Assembly (NCBI GenBank): GCA_030267565.1
Contig: BRXU01000005.1
Span: 3,971,501 to 4,035,500 of the forward strand
From: Pleodorina starrii
Lineage: Eukaryota > Chlorophyta > Chlorophyceae > Chlamydomonadales > Volvocaceae
Length of the DNA stretch: 64,000 nt
Direction of reading: 5' to 3'
Part shown: in pieces, positions 48,371 through 58,100 of the stretch
How positions within the stretch are numbered: position 1 is the first letter of the stretch
Layout: the number at the start of each line of letters is the position of its first letter
Translations under genes and position numbers: made by a program
Notes under the pieces: model-generated
Database searches by the model: none
Seen by the model: only the letters and a program-made list of their open reading frames with translations
Told to the model about the DNA's origin: nothing

Positions 48371-51300
48371 CTCGAAGTGCCCCAGCGCCCGCTTTCGCTT
48401 CCTGCCCTTGTGTTCCTTGTTTGGCTCCGGCCCCATGTGCGGGGGCAGCCCCAGCCGGATGCGCTCGTCGGGGGTGAGGGCGCCGTAGCCGTGGGCGGCG
48501 TAGCGGGCACGGATCTCCGCCAGGGAGGGCGTGTCGCTGCAGTCGTCCTGGGGGCAGCGAGGCAGGGAGGGAGGGGTGGGTGTAGGTAGCCAGGGGAGGG
48601 ATAGCCATTAGGGGGGGTAGCCATCAAGGGATGGGGGTTTGGGTGAGCTGTGTCAACGGTACTCGAGATGGATTGGAGGAGGCCGGGAAGGCCTCCCCCC
48701 CCTCCTCCTCTTCCTTTCCCCTCCCTCCCTCCTCTTGCCCCTCCTCCTCCTTCTCTCGCTCTACCCCCCTCCCCCCCCTCCCCCCTCTCCTCACCGGCAC
48801 GTCCTCCTCCACCGGTGGCCCCCAGTCTATGGGGTCCGTCTGCACCTCCGCTGTCACCGTATCCACACTGGCATTCATCTCGGTGCGGAGCCTGGGGAGG
48901 GGGAGGGGGATAGAGGGGGTGGGGGGTGGGGGGAGTAGGGGTGGGGGGTGGGGGGGATGGGGGGGTTGGAGGGGAGGGGTGGGGGAGGTGTGTGGGTGTG
49001 TGGGTGTGTGGATGTGCGTGTGCGTGGGATGGGCAGTGTAAGAGGAATGATCCACACGCCAACCCGCGGTGGTGAAGGGCTGTGGAGGGTGTGGTTGGCG
49101 GGGCGTGTGTGTGTGGAGGGGGGGGGGGACTTGCGCATCTTGGGAGGGGGGGGGTGGAGGTGGAGGGGGGTCTGGGCGGGTTGAGTGGAGGGGGAGGGGA
49201 GGGCAGGAGGTCTACCGCGCCCAACACTGCAGATACCACCGCTGTAGAGCACACCCACGGGGAGGGGTGGACGGCAGCCCTCACGGACGGGGCTTGGAGC
49301 CCGCCCGGCCGTTGTACGGCACGTCCGGGGGGCGGGGGGAAAGGAAGGCTGTGGAGCCGCGCCTGGTGGCTTACCGGATTGCCTTCCTGCACAACCGAGT
49401 CCGCCCTGCCCCTCCCCTCCTCTCGCCCGGACCTCCTCCCCCGCCGCGCCCTCTCCCCCACCTTTTGTGTGTACGTGAGATGAGAGATCAGCGACAGCGA
49501 GACCCGAGCTTGAGGAGGAACCAACCCTAAACCCTAAGCCCTCCCCTCCCCTCCCTCCCCCCACCCTGAGCTCCGCGAGAGCTCATCTCCTCCCCCCCTC
49601 CCCTCCCTCCCCCCTCCCTCTCCCCCTCCCCTCCCCCACTCCGGCCTACACGTGGACACCCCCCTCCCCTCCCCCCCCCTCACTTGTGCAGCTGTCTCTC
49701 CAGGAACCGTATCCTCTGCGCCAGGTCGTCCCGCTCGTCCGTCACCGCCTCCAGGTCCCCCTCCAACCGCTCCAGACCCCGGGACAGAGCCGCGTCCTTC
49801 TCAGCCACCGCCTCACTCAGCCGCACGTGCAGGTGCTCCACCTCGGCAGCCAGGATCTGGGGAGGGAGGGGGAGGGAGGGGGGTTGGAGAGTAAATACCG
49901 GGACCGCAGCGGAGACGGAGACGGCGTTAGCGAATGGAGAGGGGAGTGGGGGGGTATCCACGTATAGGGCCCACGTATAGGGGGGTGGGGGAAGGGGCGT
50001 AATGTACCGTAGGCGAATCGATTTTGTGAGCGCGTGTCGGTTGGAGTTGCGATGAGGACACCCCCACCGGCGCTGAGTGTGCCGACATACCCCAGCTCAG
50101 GCCTCGCCTCGCCAAGCGGCGCACCCTACCCCACGTGTAGCACGTGTAGCCGCCCTGCGGGGTCGGCTCCCACTGTAACAAACCCGCATTCTATCCCACG
50201 CTATCCCCCTTCCCGTCAGTTATGAGAGCGACACCAATCGACATCAAACGAACCAACCGAAAGGAGGCCTCACACTCCAGCCCACCCCACCCCTGCCCTG
50301 CCCTCCCCGCAACCACCCTTTCCGCCGCCGCCCCTCCTCCCCCTACGGCCCCCTCTCTCGGTGGCTGCCCCTGCCCCCCCTCCCCCTATGGCCCCGCCCC
50401 CTTTTTACAGCCCCCCCCCCCAAAACGGCCCTCCGCCAACCCCCTCCCCCTCCCACCCCTCACTCCCCTCAACCCTCCCCCCCCAACTCACGTCCGCCTG
50501 TCCCTGCAGCTGCTCCACCTCTTGCTCCGTATCCCACACGTAGTGTTCGTGTGCGGTGGTGGCCTCAGCCAACTGCTCCCGGAGGTCCTCGGACTCGGCA
50601 CCGTGGGAGGCGACGTCGGAGCGGAGGGAGGCGATCTCGGAGGCCTGGGAGGGCGGGAAGAGGGGCGGGAAGAGGGGCGGGGGGAGAGGGGCGGGGAGAG
50701 GGGCGGGAAGGGGCGGGGAGGGGTGGGGGGTAAAGACAAACGACACCGCAGCAGAGAGGGACGTAGGCGACTGAGAAGGCGGGGCAGGGGCGGAGAGGGG
50801 GTTGAAGCGAGAGGGTCAGCGCGGTGGGATAAGGTAGCACAGCCTCAATGGGGGTGTGGGTATCCACATTTAGGCAGAGACGGGGGGGGTCAGGGAGTGA
50901 TATGCTCCTTTATATAACCATGAGACTCGTTCCGGAAGGGGAGGGGCGGCATGCCGGGGTCGGGTGGTGTTGTGTGCAGCTGGCGCAGTGCCACGGCGGA
51001 ACGTGTATAGGGGTCCAACACCGGCGTGGGGGGGGACGGCCTGAACGTCATGACAGTTAACGGGTGGGAGCGGCGGGCTGGCGGCATGAGACATGGATGA
51101 CCGACCAGAAGAGGAGGGGGGGGACAACGTCCGTGGCGCACCCCAGCAAGGCGAGACCCAGGGGGGAGGCGCCGCAAAGCGAGCGAGCCTGCGTGCGCTG
51201 CAGGCAAGCCAACCCATCCGGCACGGCCCACCTCCCTCCTTTCCCTCCTCTCCCTCCTCTCCCTCCCTCCCTCCCCTCCCCCCCTCCCCACCTGCTCCAC

Positions 51301-53601
51301 CGCCCTGGCCCGCACCGCCGCCAGCTCCTCAATCAGACTGCGCTGCGCCTCCGCAGCCGCCTTGGCAGCAGCAGCAACCGCAACGAAGATCTGACAACCA
51401 CCACACATATCACAATGGGGGGACGACGGCAGGGGGGCAGGGGCAGGGGCGGGGGAGGGCGGGTGTGGAGGGCAGGTGGGGAGGGTGGTCGAGAAGTGCG
51501 GGCGAGGAGGGCGGGAGAGGGCGTGCGGCGGGTGAGGAGAGCGACGAAGGCGGCAGATGGGGCGGGTCGCGGAGGAGGTGGGAGGGGGAGGGGGAGGGAG
51601 GGAGGGAGGGCCGGAGGGCTCTCAAGGAGGGCTTAGGGCACTGCGTGGTGCGTTCGGGGCGGCCGGTTCTGGCGGCTGGTGTTGAGGGCAGCCGTCGGTG
51701 CAGGGAGGGGGGCCGGGGGCGAGTGGGGGCCGGTGCCCACCCGGTCGGGGCGTCCACCGCAACACTAGAAGAAGTGGGCCGACTGAGGGCGCATGGACAG
51801 CCAGCCCTCACCTCCGCATTTCAATTTCACCACCCTTGTACCCCACCCCACCCCACCCCCGGGGCTGCTTTCACTCGAAAGCCTCTGTCCAAACGAGCCG
51901 GAGGGGGTCACCTGGAGGGGTCACCCCCGCACCCGGCCACCCTGCGCCCCCCCCCCGCCCCCTCCCTCCCTCCCTCCGCACCTCCGAATGTCGGTCCGCC
52001 AGCTTCTCAATGATCCGGCCCCGCTCCGCACACGACACGCTGACCTGGAGGAGGGAGGGAGGGATGGGAGGGATGGGAGGGATGGGAGGGATGGGAGGGA
52101 TGGGAGGGATGGGAGGGATGGGAGGGATGGGAGGGATGGGAGGGATGGGATGGGAGGGATGGGATGGGAGGGGATGGGAGGGGCGGTGGAGGGTGAGGGT
52201 GGGATGCGTCGTTGGTGCTGATTGCAGCCTGGGGGAAAGCGATGGGGGGTTGGAGGGTGGCTTGCTGGGCCTGGGTCCGAGAGGAGAGGTGAGTGGGTGC
52301 TCAGGGGCCGTGGCTCTCTCTCTCTCATCGCCGAGGAGCCGTTCATCTCCTCCACTGGCCGCACCTGCCATCCGCATGGACCCCTGCCCTGAGGCACCAG
52401 CAGCACCAGCAGCAGCACCAGCATCCGCCCCCCCTCCCTCCGCCGGCCACGTCTTCCACATCGCACAGCCCCCCCCCCGACCTCACAACCAGCCCTTGTC
52501 CATTTCGCGGCGAAGCTGTTCCGGAAATAAAAACCCTAAGTACCAATGACGCACCATGCAACAAGGGAACATCCTCTCCTCCTACGCACACACATACAGA
52601 CACACCTGCCGCGCCACCTCCCGCTGCACCATCTCCAACATCTCAAAGTCCTGCCGTACGTCGCCGCCGCTCCAGAACGACAGCTCCACCGCCGCGCCGC
52701 TGCCGTATTTTGCCGTAATTGCGCCCGCCGGCAGCGCCTCATCCAGTGCCGCCTCCAGAATCACCGCCTCGCCCCGCCCCACCGGCTGAGGGCCCCGTGG
52801 TACGCGCCACGTGCGACCCAGCTTTGTCTCCGCCGCCAGCGTGTCAAACACCGCCGTACCTGCCGTACCGCTGGGACCGCCGGCGGCCTGCGCGTCGCCG
52901 GCGGACTTGGCGCGCACCGGCGAGGCGCCGCCGCCGCCGCCGAGCCCCGCGACGCTGCCGTGCCCCACGCTGGAACGCAGCGGCGCAAGCAGTAGCGGGT
53001 CGACGGAGGCGGTGGAGCCGCCGCCGCCGCCGCCGGCGAGGCGCGACGCCGCGCGGCTGGCCGCCAGCGCGTCGGCGCGGGCGCGGAGCTGCTCCTGGGA
53101 GGGCAACTTATGGGCCTTGCGGCCCAGCGTTGTCGTACAGGTTTCGGAGCCCTTCAGGTACCCGAGCACCGTCTCCACCCCGGCGATCTCCGCCTTGAGC
53201 GCCTGGATCTGAGACAGCGCCGCAGCAAGGCCCTCGGGGCTGGCGGCGGCCGCCGCCGCCGCCGCCCCGGCGGCGGCGGCGACGGCTCCGCCGCCGCCGG
53301 GCGACGACGGCCACGCCGCCGTCGGCGCCGCCGGCCGCTGAAGCTGCTCCGTGCTGTGCGGGGAGAAGCGCGAGGGGTGCAACCCACCGCTCCCGGCGCT
53401 GCCGCCTGGCGCCGCCGCCGCCGCGAGCACCGACGCCGGTGCCGCCGCGAAACGCGCGTGGTGCTGCGACGTGGGCGGCGACGGCGTCGAGTACTGCTGC
53501 GGCTGCTCCTGCGCCGCAGCCAGGGTGCGCGGCGACAGCAGGCTGCCGGCAGGGCCGCCGCCGCCGCCGCCGCCGCTGACTGGCGCGAAGGGATCCGCCA
53601 T
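40974..53601 (-). CDS. Coiled-coil, EF-hand protein with axonemal dynein light chain-like segment
   Basis: Seventeen exons: 53601-52606, 52044-51982, 51390-51292, 50644-50492, 49856-49684, 48891-48795, 48547-48371, 47527-47444, 46586-46397, 46096-45732, 45474-45248, 44528-44148, 43938-43725, 43160-43039, 42970-42818, 42391-41881, 41606-40974. GT..AG ends and phases agree at every junction; 1,545 residues from the ATG at 53601. Residues 320-352 (EMVQREVARQ, then VSVSCAERGRIIEKLADRH) resemble the inner-arm dynein p28 light chain signature (RQVT..CAERG). Heptad-rich coiled coil covers about 354-530. Residue 815-826 DYDDDGLVGYDE is a complete EF-hand loop with D1, D3, D5, G6 and E12. The C-terminal third is Gly/Ala/Ser-rich. 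A flagellar role, possibly calcium-responsive, is inferred. The frame stays open upstream of 53601 to an acceptor-like site near 53650, so a further 5' exon is possible. Confidence 0.8.
42971..42996. repeat. (CT)n tract forming a splice acceptor
   Basis: On the minus strand an uninterrupted CT dinucleotide run ends in CCAG at the acceptor of exon 42970-42818. The microsatellite is thus the polypyrimidine tract itself, and its length could affect splicing. Confidence 0.8.
43941..43988. repeat. 10-bp tandem repeat at an intron end
   Basis: Four units of the type CAGTGTCGTA lie directly beside the acceptor of exon 43938-43725 in the EF-hand gene, one unit altered to CAGTGTCACA. Confidence 0.8.
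44582..44640 (+). repeat. Dispersed repeat R1
   Basis: Full-length copy: TTATCCACGTATAGGCCGGA, then CCCGTAAACGGTAAAG and ACAGAAGAAGGCCGTC; in the intron between exons 45474-45248 and 44528-44148. Confidence 0.85.
46141..46205 (-). repeat. Dispersed repeat R2, reverse orientation
   Basis: Minus strand reads GTTCGCTAACGCCGTCGTCG, then CCTGCGGAATCTTC and a T-rich end; in the intron upstream (minus strand) of exon 46096-45732. Confidence 0.65.
46822..46878 (+). repeat. Dispersed repeat R1
   Basis: Near-consensus copy in the intron between exons 47527-47444 and 46586-46397. A truncated copy lies at 46738-46755 (GTATCCACGTATATGCAAG). Confidence 0.85.
47172..47206 (+). repeat. Dispersed repeat R1, truncated
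   Basis: GTATCCACATATAGGCCGGA followed by GCCCGTGAACGG; the AGAAGAAGG arm is missing. Same intron as the copy at 46822. Confidence 0.75.
47592..47654 (+). repeat. Dispersed repeat R1
   Basis: Near-consensus copy with a short GGGG insertion after GTTATCCACG; in the intron between exons 48547-48371 and 47527-47444. Confidence 0.85.
49525..49541 (-). repeat. Interstitial telomere-like motif (CCCTAAA type)
   Basis: CCCTAAACCCTAAGCCC, a little over two units of the TTTAGGG-type repeat on the minus strand, in an intron of the EF-hand gene. Confidence 0.45.
49638..49660 (-). repeat. Dispersed repeat R1, fragment
   Basis: Minus strand reads GTGTCCACGTGTAGGCCGGA, the first 20 bases of R1 with two changes, near the 3' end of the intron downstream of exon 49856-49684. 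Confidence 0.55.
49891..49980. repeat. Paired R2 and R1 repeat cores
   Basis: A reverse R2 copy (49891-49937: TACCGGGACCGCAGCGGAGA, then GGCGTTAGCGAATGG) is followed 17 bp later by an R1 start (GTATCCACGTATAGGG). The pairing suggests R1 and R2 are two parts of one element. Confidence 0.7.
50860..50876 (+). repeat. Dispersed repeat R1, fragment
   Basis: GTATCCACATTTAGGCA, a short diverged R1 start. An R2-like fragment (ACAAACGACACCGCAGC) lies about 110 bp upstream, again pairing the two cores. Confidence 0.45.
52050..52180. repeat. 9-bp GGGATGGGA array in intron
   Basis: About twelve tandem units of GGGATGGGA in the intron just downstream (plus-strand sense) of exon 52044-51982. On the transcribed strand it gives a TCCC-rich pyrimidine tract before the acceptor. 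Confidence 0.85.
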
Positions 53602-55341
53602 GCCGGCCGCCGTCAGCGCGACGGAGCTGCCGAGCACGATCTTGGGGTCTGCAGTCCACGGGGCGGCGCGCGGATAGATGCGGAGCACGGTCAGTCGATG
53701 GCAAGGTGGGCGCGTGAGGCGAGCGATGTGAGGTGGGACTAGGGCCCTGGTCGAGAGGGCGTGCGGGATGGGGAGGGCTGCGATTTGGCATTTCAGAAGC
53801 TGGACTTGGGAGTTGAGGGTGTGGGAGGGCGGGGTTGTGGGGTTCTTGGGGTTAGGGCCGGGGGCCAAAGCGTGAGGCGCAGGAGTGGAGACCAGGCGGC
53901 GGGTGCTCGGGATTGTCCCCCACCCGCCGGGGACCACGGCGCGGTCCCCTTTCCATCCTCCCTAGGGGTCGAGCAGCCAGCCACCTGTGACGGCCCGCGC
54001 CTGGCGACCCGGGCCGTTGTGGGTGGCTGCACCAGGGCGACAACCGACAGTGTGGCCGGCAGTGTGGCCGGCAAGCCTCCCAAGGCGGCCTCGCAGCCGG
54101 AGCAGCGCTGTGGGTTTGTGAACCCTCAGTAGAATCCAGCAAGGATCTCACTGGTTACAGCAACGAGTGCAAGATGGGGCCGGAGGGGGGCTGCCGGGCC
54201 GCAGCTGGCCGACCGGCCGGCCGGCAAGCAGGCAGACAGCGTTGAAATGTGCGCGGCGGGCAAAGGGGTGCGGGAGGGCTGGAGGGTCCGGCGCCGGGAG
54301 GGGCGGGCTGGGCGGCGCGACGACATAACCGGTGAACGGTAAGGCGGTCAGTGGCGTGAGGACTGTGGGAGGGCTGTGGGAATCTGCATGGAGCCGCCCT
54401 GGGGGGGCCGCCGAGCCGAAGCCTCTGCCGCGGCTTTTCCTGCTGTCACTGGCCCCTTCGCAGGCGCACGCTGGCGCGGTCAAGGGCCACCCAAATGTGC
54501 CCCCCCGTAAACAGCAGTCAGCAGCGACGATGGGCAAACTCTGTCCGTATTCACTGCCCCATTTGTGCAACGCCACGGCGGAGTGTGCTGGCATGTTTGC
54601 ACGAGGAGGGGTTGGGCGCCCGCACAAGGACGGGTGTTGCCGGCGCCCCCTCCCAGCGCCATAGCGCCATAGCGCTGATGGAGATGCTCGCCTCTGGCAC
54701 TCCCGTTTGCAGCGTGACCAGTCAGACGCACCTAGCATGCCCTCCACTCGGCTGGCGTAGCCGCGGAGCCGCGAATGGGAGAAGGGCGGGGGTCCAGGCG
54801 ACGAATCCTGGCGTGCAGAATTCGGACCTGGCGGGTCCCGTAGACTGCCTCCTTCCATGGTGAGCGCCATTCTGGACGCCACTTCCGTCTGCTGGCTACC
54901 GCAGCAACGGAGTCCCGAACGCCTTTAGGGCGCCCGACGCTGAGTCTGTTGACATTTGACACTATGGGCTACGGTAAGTAGCCGTTATAATTGCTCTCAG
55001 GGGAAGACCAGCTGGAGCTGCGCACGTTTCCTTCGAACTCGAAATGCGACTTCGAAACAGAGCGTCTGTTGGTTCCTGTGCAGTGTGTCCTGTAGGCGTC
55101 CTAATAGGCTTCAGGTTATGAGAAGTTTTGCCTAGTCAAACGGTGTTCTACTGTGACAATTTTTGCAGCAAGTATGCCGTACAGACATTGTTCTTGCCGA
55201 GTGCAACATTGCAGTGTCTCTTAACGAACATTCATATTGTGATGCAACGAGCTGTAAACGCTGTGGTTACAGGGCTTAACGGAGCGGAAGCATTTGTCAA
55301 CCGTTAGATTGCACCCAACGTCTTTTTTCCCATAGCCGAAC
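53602..55341. other. Divergent intergenic region between the EF-hand gene and CSN5
   Basis: About 1.7 kb separates the two start codons and should hold both promoters and 5' leaders. On the minus strand a frame at 54863-54820 (MALTMEGGSLRD) could be spliced in phase to the open frame just upstream of 53601, but its donor GTCCGA is poor. No TATA box is obvious. GC falls sharply after about 54950, next to the CSN5 start. Confidence 0.45.
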
Positions 55342-58049
55342 ATGGGCGAGGCGTCGACAGCTAAGGCTCGGTGGGAGCTTGAAAATAACATTCAACCTGC
55401 AACTTCCGAGGACGTGGATGCGCTCTTCAAGTATGACGCTGCCGAGCAGCAGTTGGCGCAGAGCTACAGGCCCTGGGCAAAGGACCCGCACCATTACAAG
55501 CAGTGAGTAGATCTGCGGCGTGACATGCGGAGCTGCGCGTGCGTGATCAGGGCTTTCCGCCCGAGCTCCCGTTTCGGGGGCGCCCCTCTCATCACGCCCA
55601 GCTGCGCACCAGCGCCCAGCAGCGGATGCCTCGCTCGACGTGGTTCGGGAGCTAAAACCGCTGGCTGAAGTGGTGGCGCTTTGAAGAGTTAGCCGCCTGG
55701 CGCCTCCTGTTCCTCAACGGCGTCGCGTAATCGCGCTGACGGCAGCGGCGGCAGCAGCCCCTGTCCCGCCCCATCCGCGGCCGCCTGCCCACCGCATGCG
55801 CCCACGGACATCGTAGCACGGCCCTGTGCCCAGTCACCGTCAGATGACCCACCGCCCACGTTCCACCGCCCACGTCCCATTCCGAGCTGGAACCCCACTG
55901 CCGCACGCGGACGCCACGGCAGCACACGCGCACGCGCAACCCAGTTACCGCCACCGCTCGGCCGCTCGGGGCTCAAACAGCATCAATTAGGCATGCCTGG
56001 TCTTGACAGCGCCGCTCGGCCTGGTTCAGCAGGGCAGGGCGGGGCGGGGCCGGGCCTGCGCCCCGCCTGCAGGCCGGCCTCGGCCCCTTCCCCGGCCTCC
56101 ACTCCCCTTCGGCTCCATTCGCCGCTCTTCGCCCCTCGGTGCCCCCTCCCCATCAGCTGGGGACCGTGCGGCCCCCAGCTGCTGCTTGTCGTCTCCCGGT
56201 GCGTCGCCAGGCAGGGGGGCCTGGGCCCCTGGCCGCCAGGGCTCCCCGCCGGTCCCCCGACCTCGTCACCAGTTCCCCGAACTCCTCACCAGTTCCCCGA
56301 ACTCGTCACCAAACCGGGCTGCGGCGGTCGCGCCTTCCGCCTCGCACTCCCGGGATGTGGCGTTGGCAATCTCCACAACAGGCCCGGCCCGCGACAGACG
56401 CGCAGCGCAGCCCGGATCCCGGATCCCGGCCCGCCCTCCTGTCGGCCTGGATTCAGGGTCCGTTCGTTGACGCCATCTCCGTTCCGTTCGCTGCGGCATC
56501 TCTTTTCTTACCTCCCCTCGGCCGCGCGCTCATGCCCTGACCTGCTGGACCGACCCCCCGCCCAAGTCCCGAGTTCCGAGTCCCGAGCCCCAAGTCCGAA
56601 GTCCCGACCCGTCCGCGAGCCGTGAGCCGTAAGCCTCCTCCCCAGCGAGGTCGCCTCTCCCCTCCTCCGTTCCCCCCGCCCTCTGCCTTCGTTTTCCCCC
56701 TCCCCGCCTCCCGTGCCCCCTCTTCTCCGTCGCGGCCCTTCTTTCACCCGCTCCCCCCTTCCCTTCCTGCGTGTGCTCCCTTCCCTCCCCCTCCTATGCC
56801 CATGCCCCTCCCATGCCCCTCCCATGCCCCCCTCCCCTTCCCTCCCGCCCGCCTCCACAGTGTCCGCATGTCCGCCCTGGCACTGCTCAAGATCGCCATG
56901 CACGCGAGGTCGGGGGGCAACCTCGAGGTGGGGAGGGGGGAGGGGGGGATGGAGGGGGGTGGAGGGGGAGTGCTTATGTGTGCACGTGTAGGTGTGTGTT
57001 GTTGTGTAAGTACCTATATATGTGCAAGTATGCATGCGTGTCTGCGCACGTGCGCATGCGTGTGTTTGTGGATTTTCTTGGGAGGCGGGGGGGGCGGGGG
57101 TTGCCCGCCCCGGCCGGTGGGTGACAGGGCCCCCTCGCTTTTGGCGGAGACGGGCAGAGGAGGAGGAGGAGGAGGAAGGGGGGGGGGCCAGAGGGGTGGA
57201 TTTGGGACTGCGAGGGCTGTACCCTGCGACCCCCACGTCCAAGGGCCCAAACCCCAAACACCCCGCCCAAAATACACCCTCGGCAACTCCGCTGCGGTTC
57301 TTCTTTCCTTACCCCCATCGGCCATCCCCCGAACCCCCCCGTTACCGTTCCCGGGCTCCGGCCTATTCGTGGATAAGCCCTCACCCTCTCCCCGTCCTGC
57401 GGTATCTTCATTTTTACCTCCCCTCCCCTCGCCAAACTGCCAATATCACGTTGCACATATACACAACCTCCCCTCCTCCCCTCCTTTTCTCCCCCCTCCC
57501 CACCCCACCCAACCCCTCTCCTCCCCCCCAAAAAACAAACCACACCTCAGGTGATGGGCATCCTGCAGGGCAAGGTTGTGGGCGACACGTTTGTGGTGAT
57601 CGACTCGTTCGCTCTGCCTGTGGAGGGCACCGAGACGCGGGTCAACGCCCAGGCGGAGGCGTACGAATACATGGTGGACTTCCTGGACACAAACAAGGTG
57701 GGGGGGGGGGGAGGGGGAGGGGAGGGGGGGGGCGGTGGGATGGGGCGGTGGGGCGGCCCGGGGATCCCTTCGTAGAGCAGAACTGAGCTGAGCTGAGCTG
57801 AGCTTGCCAATACCGATAGCGCTGCGACCGCGTCGTGGTGGGTGGGGAGAGGAGGGCCCCGCCCCCCGTGTGTTTACGGCAATGTGTTTGTTGGCGCGCG
57901 TCGTAAATGCCCTCCCTCGCCCGGCCTGGGTCCCTCCCTCCCGCCCTCCCTCCCTCCCTGGCTGCTGGTACTGGTTGCTTGCTGCCCCAATCAGCACCAC
58001 CGACGCATTTCGCTCTCCCTCCCCCCTTCCCCCCACTCTCCCCCGCAAC

Positions 58050-58100
<51 letters not shown>

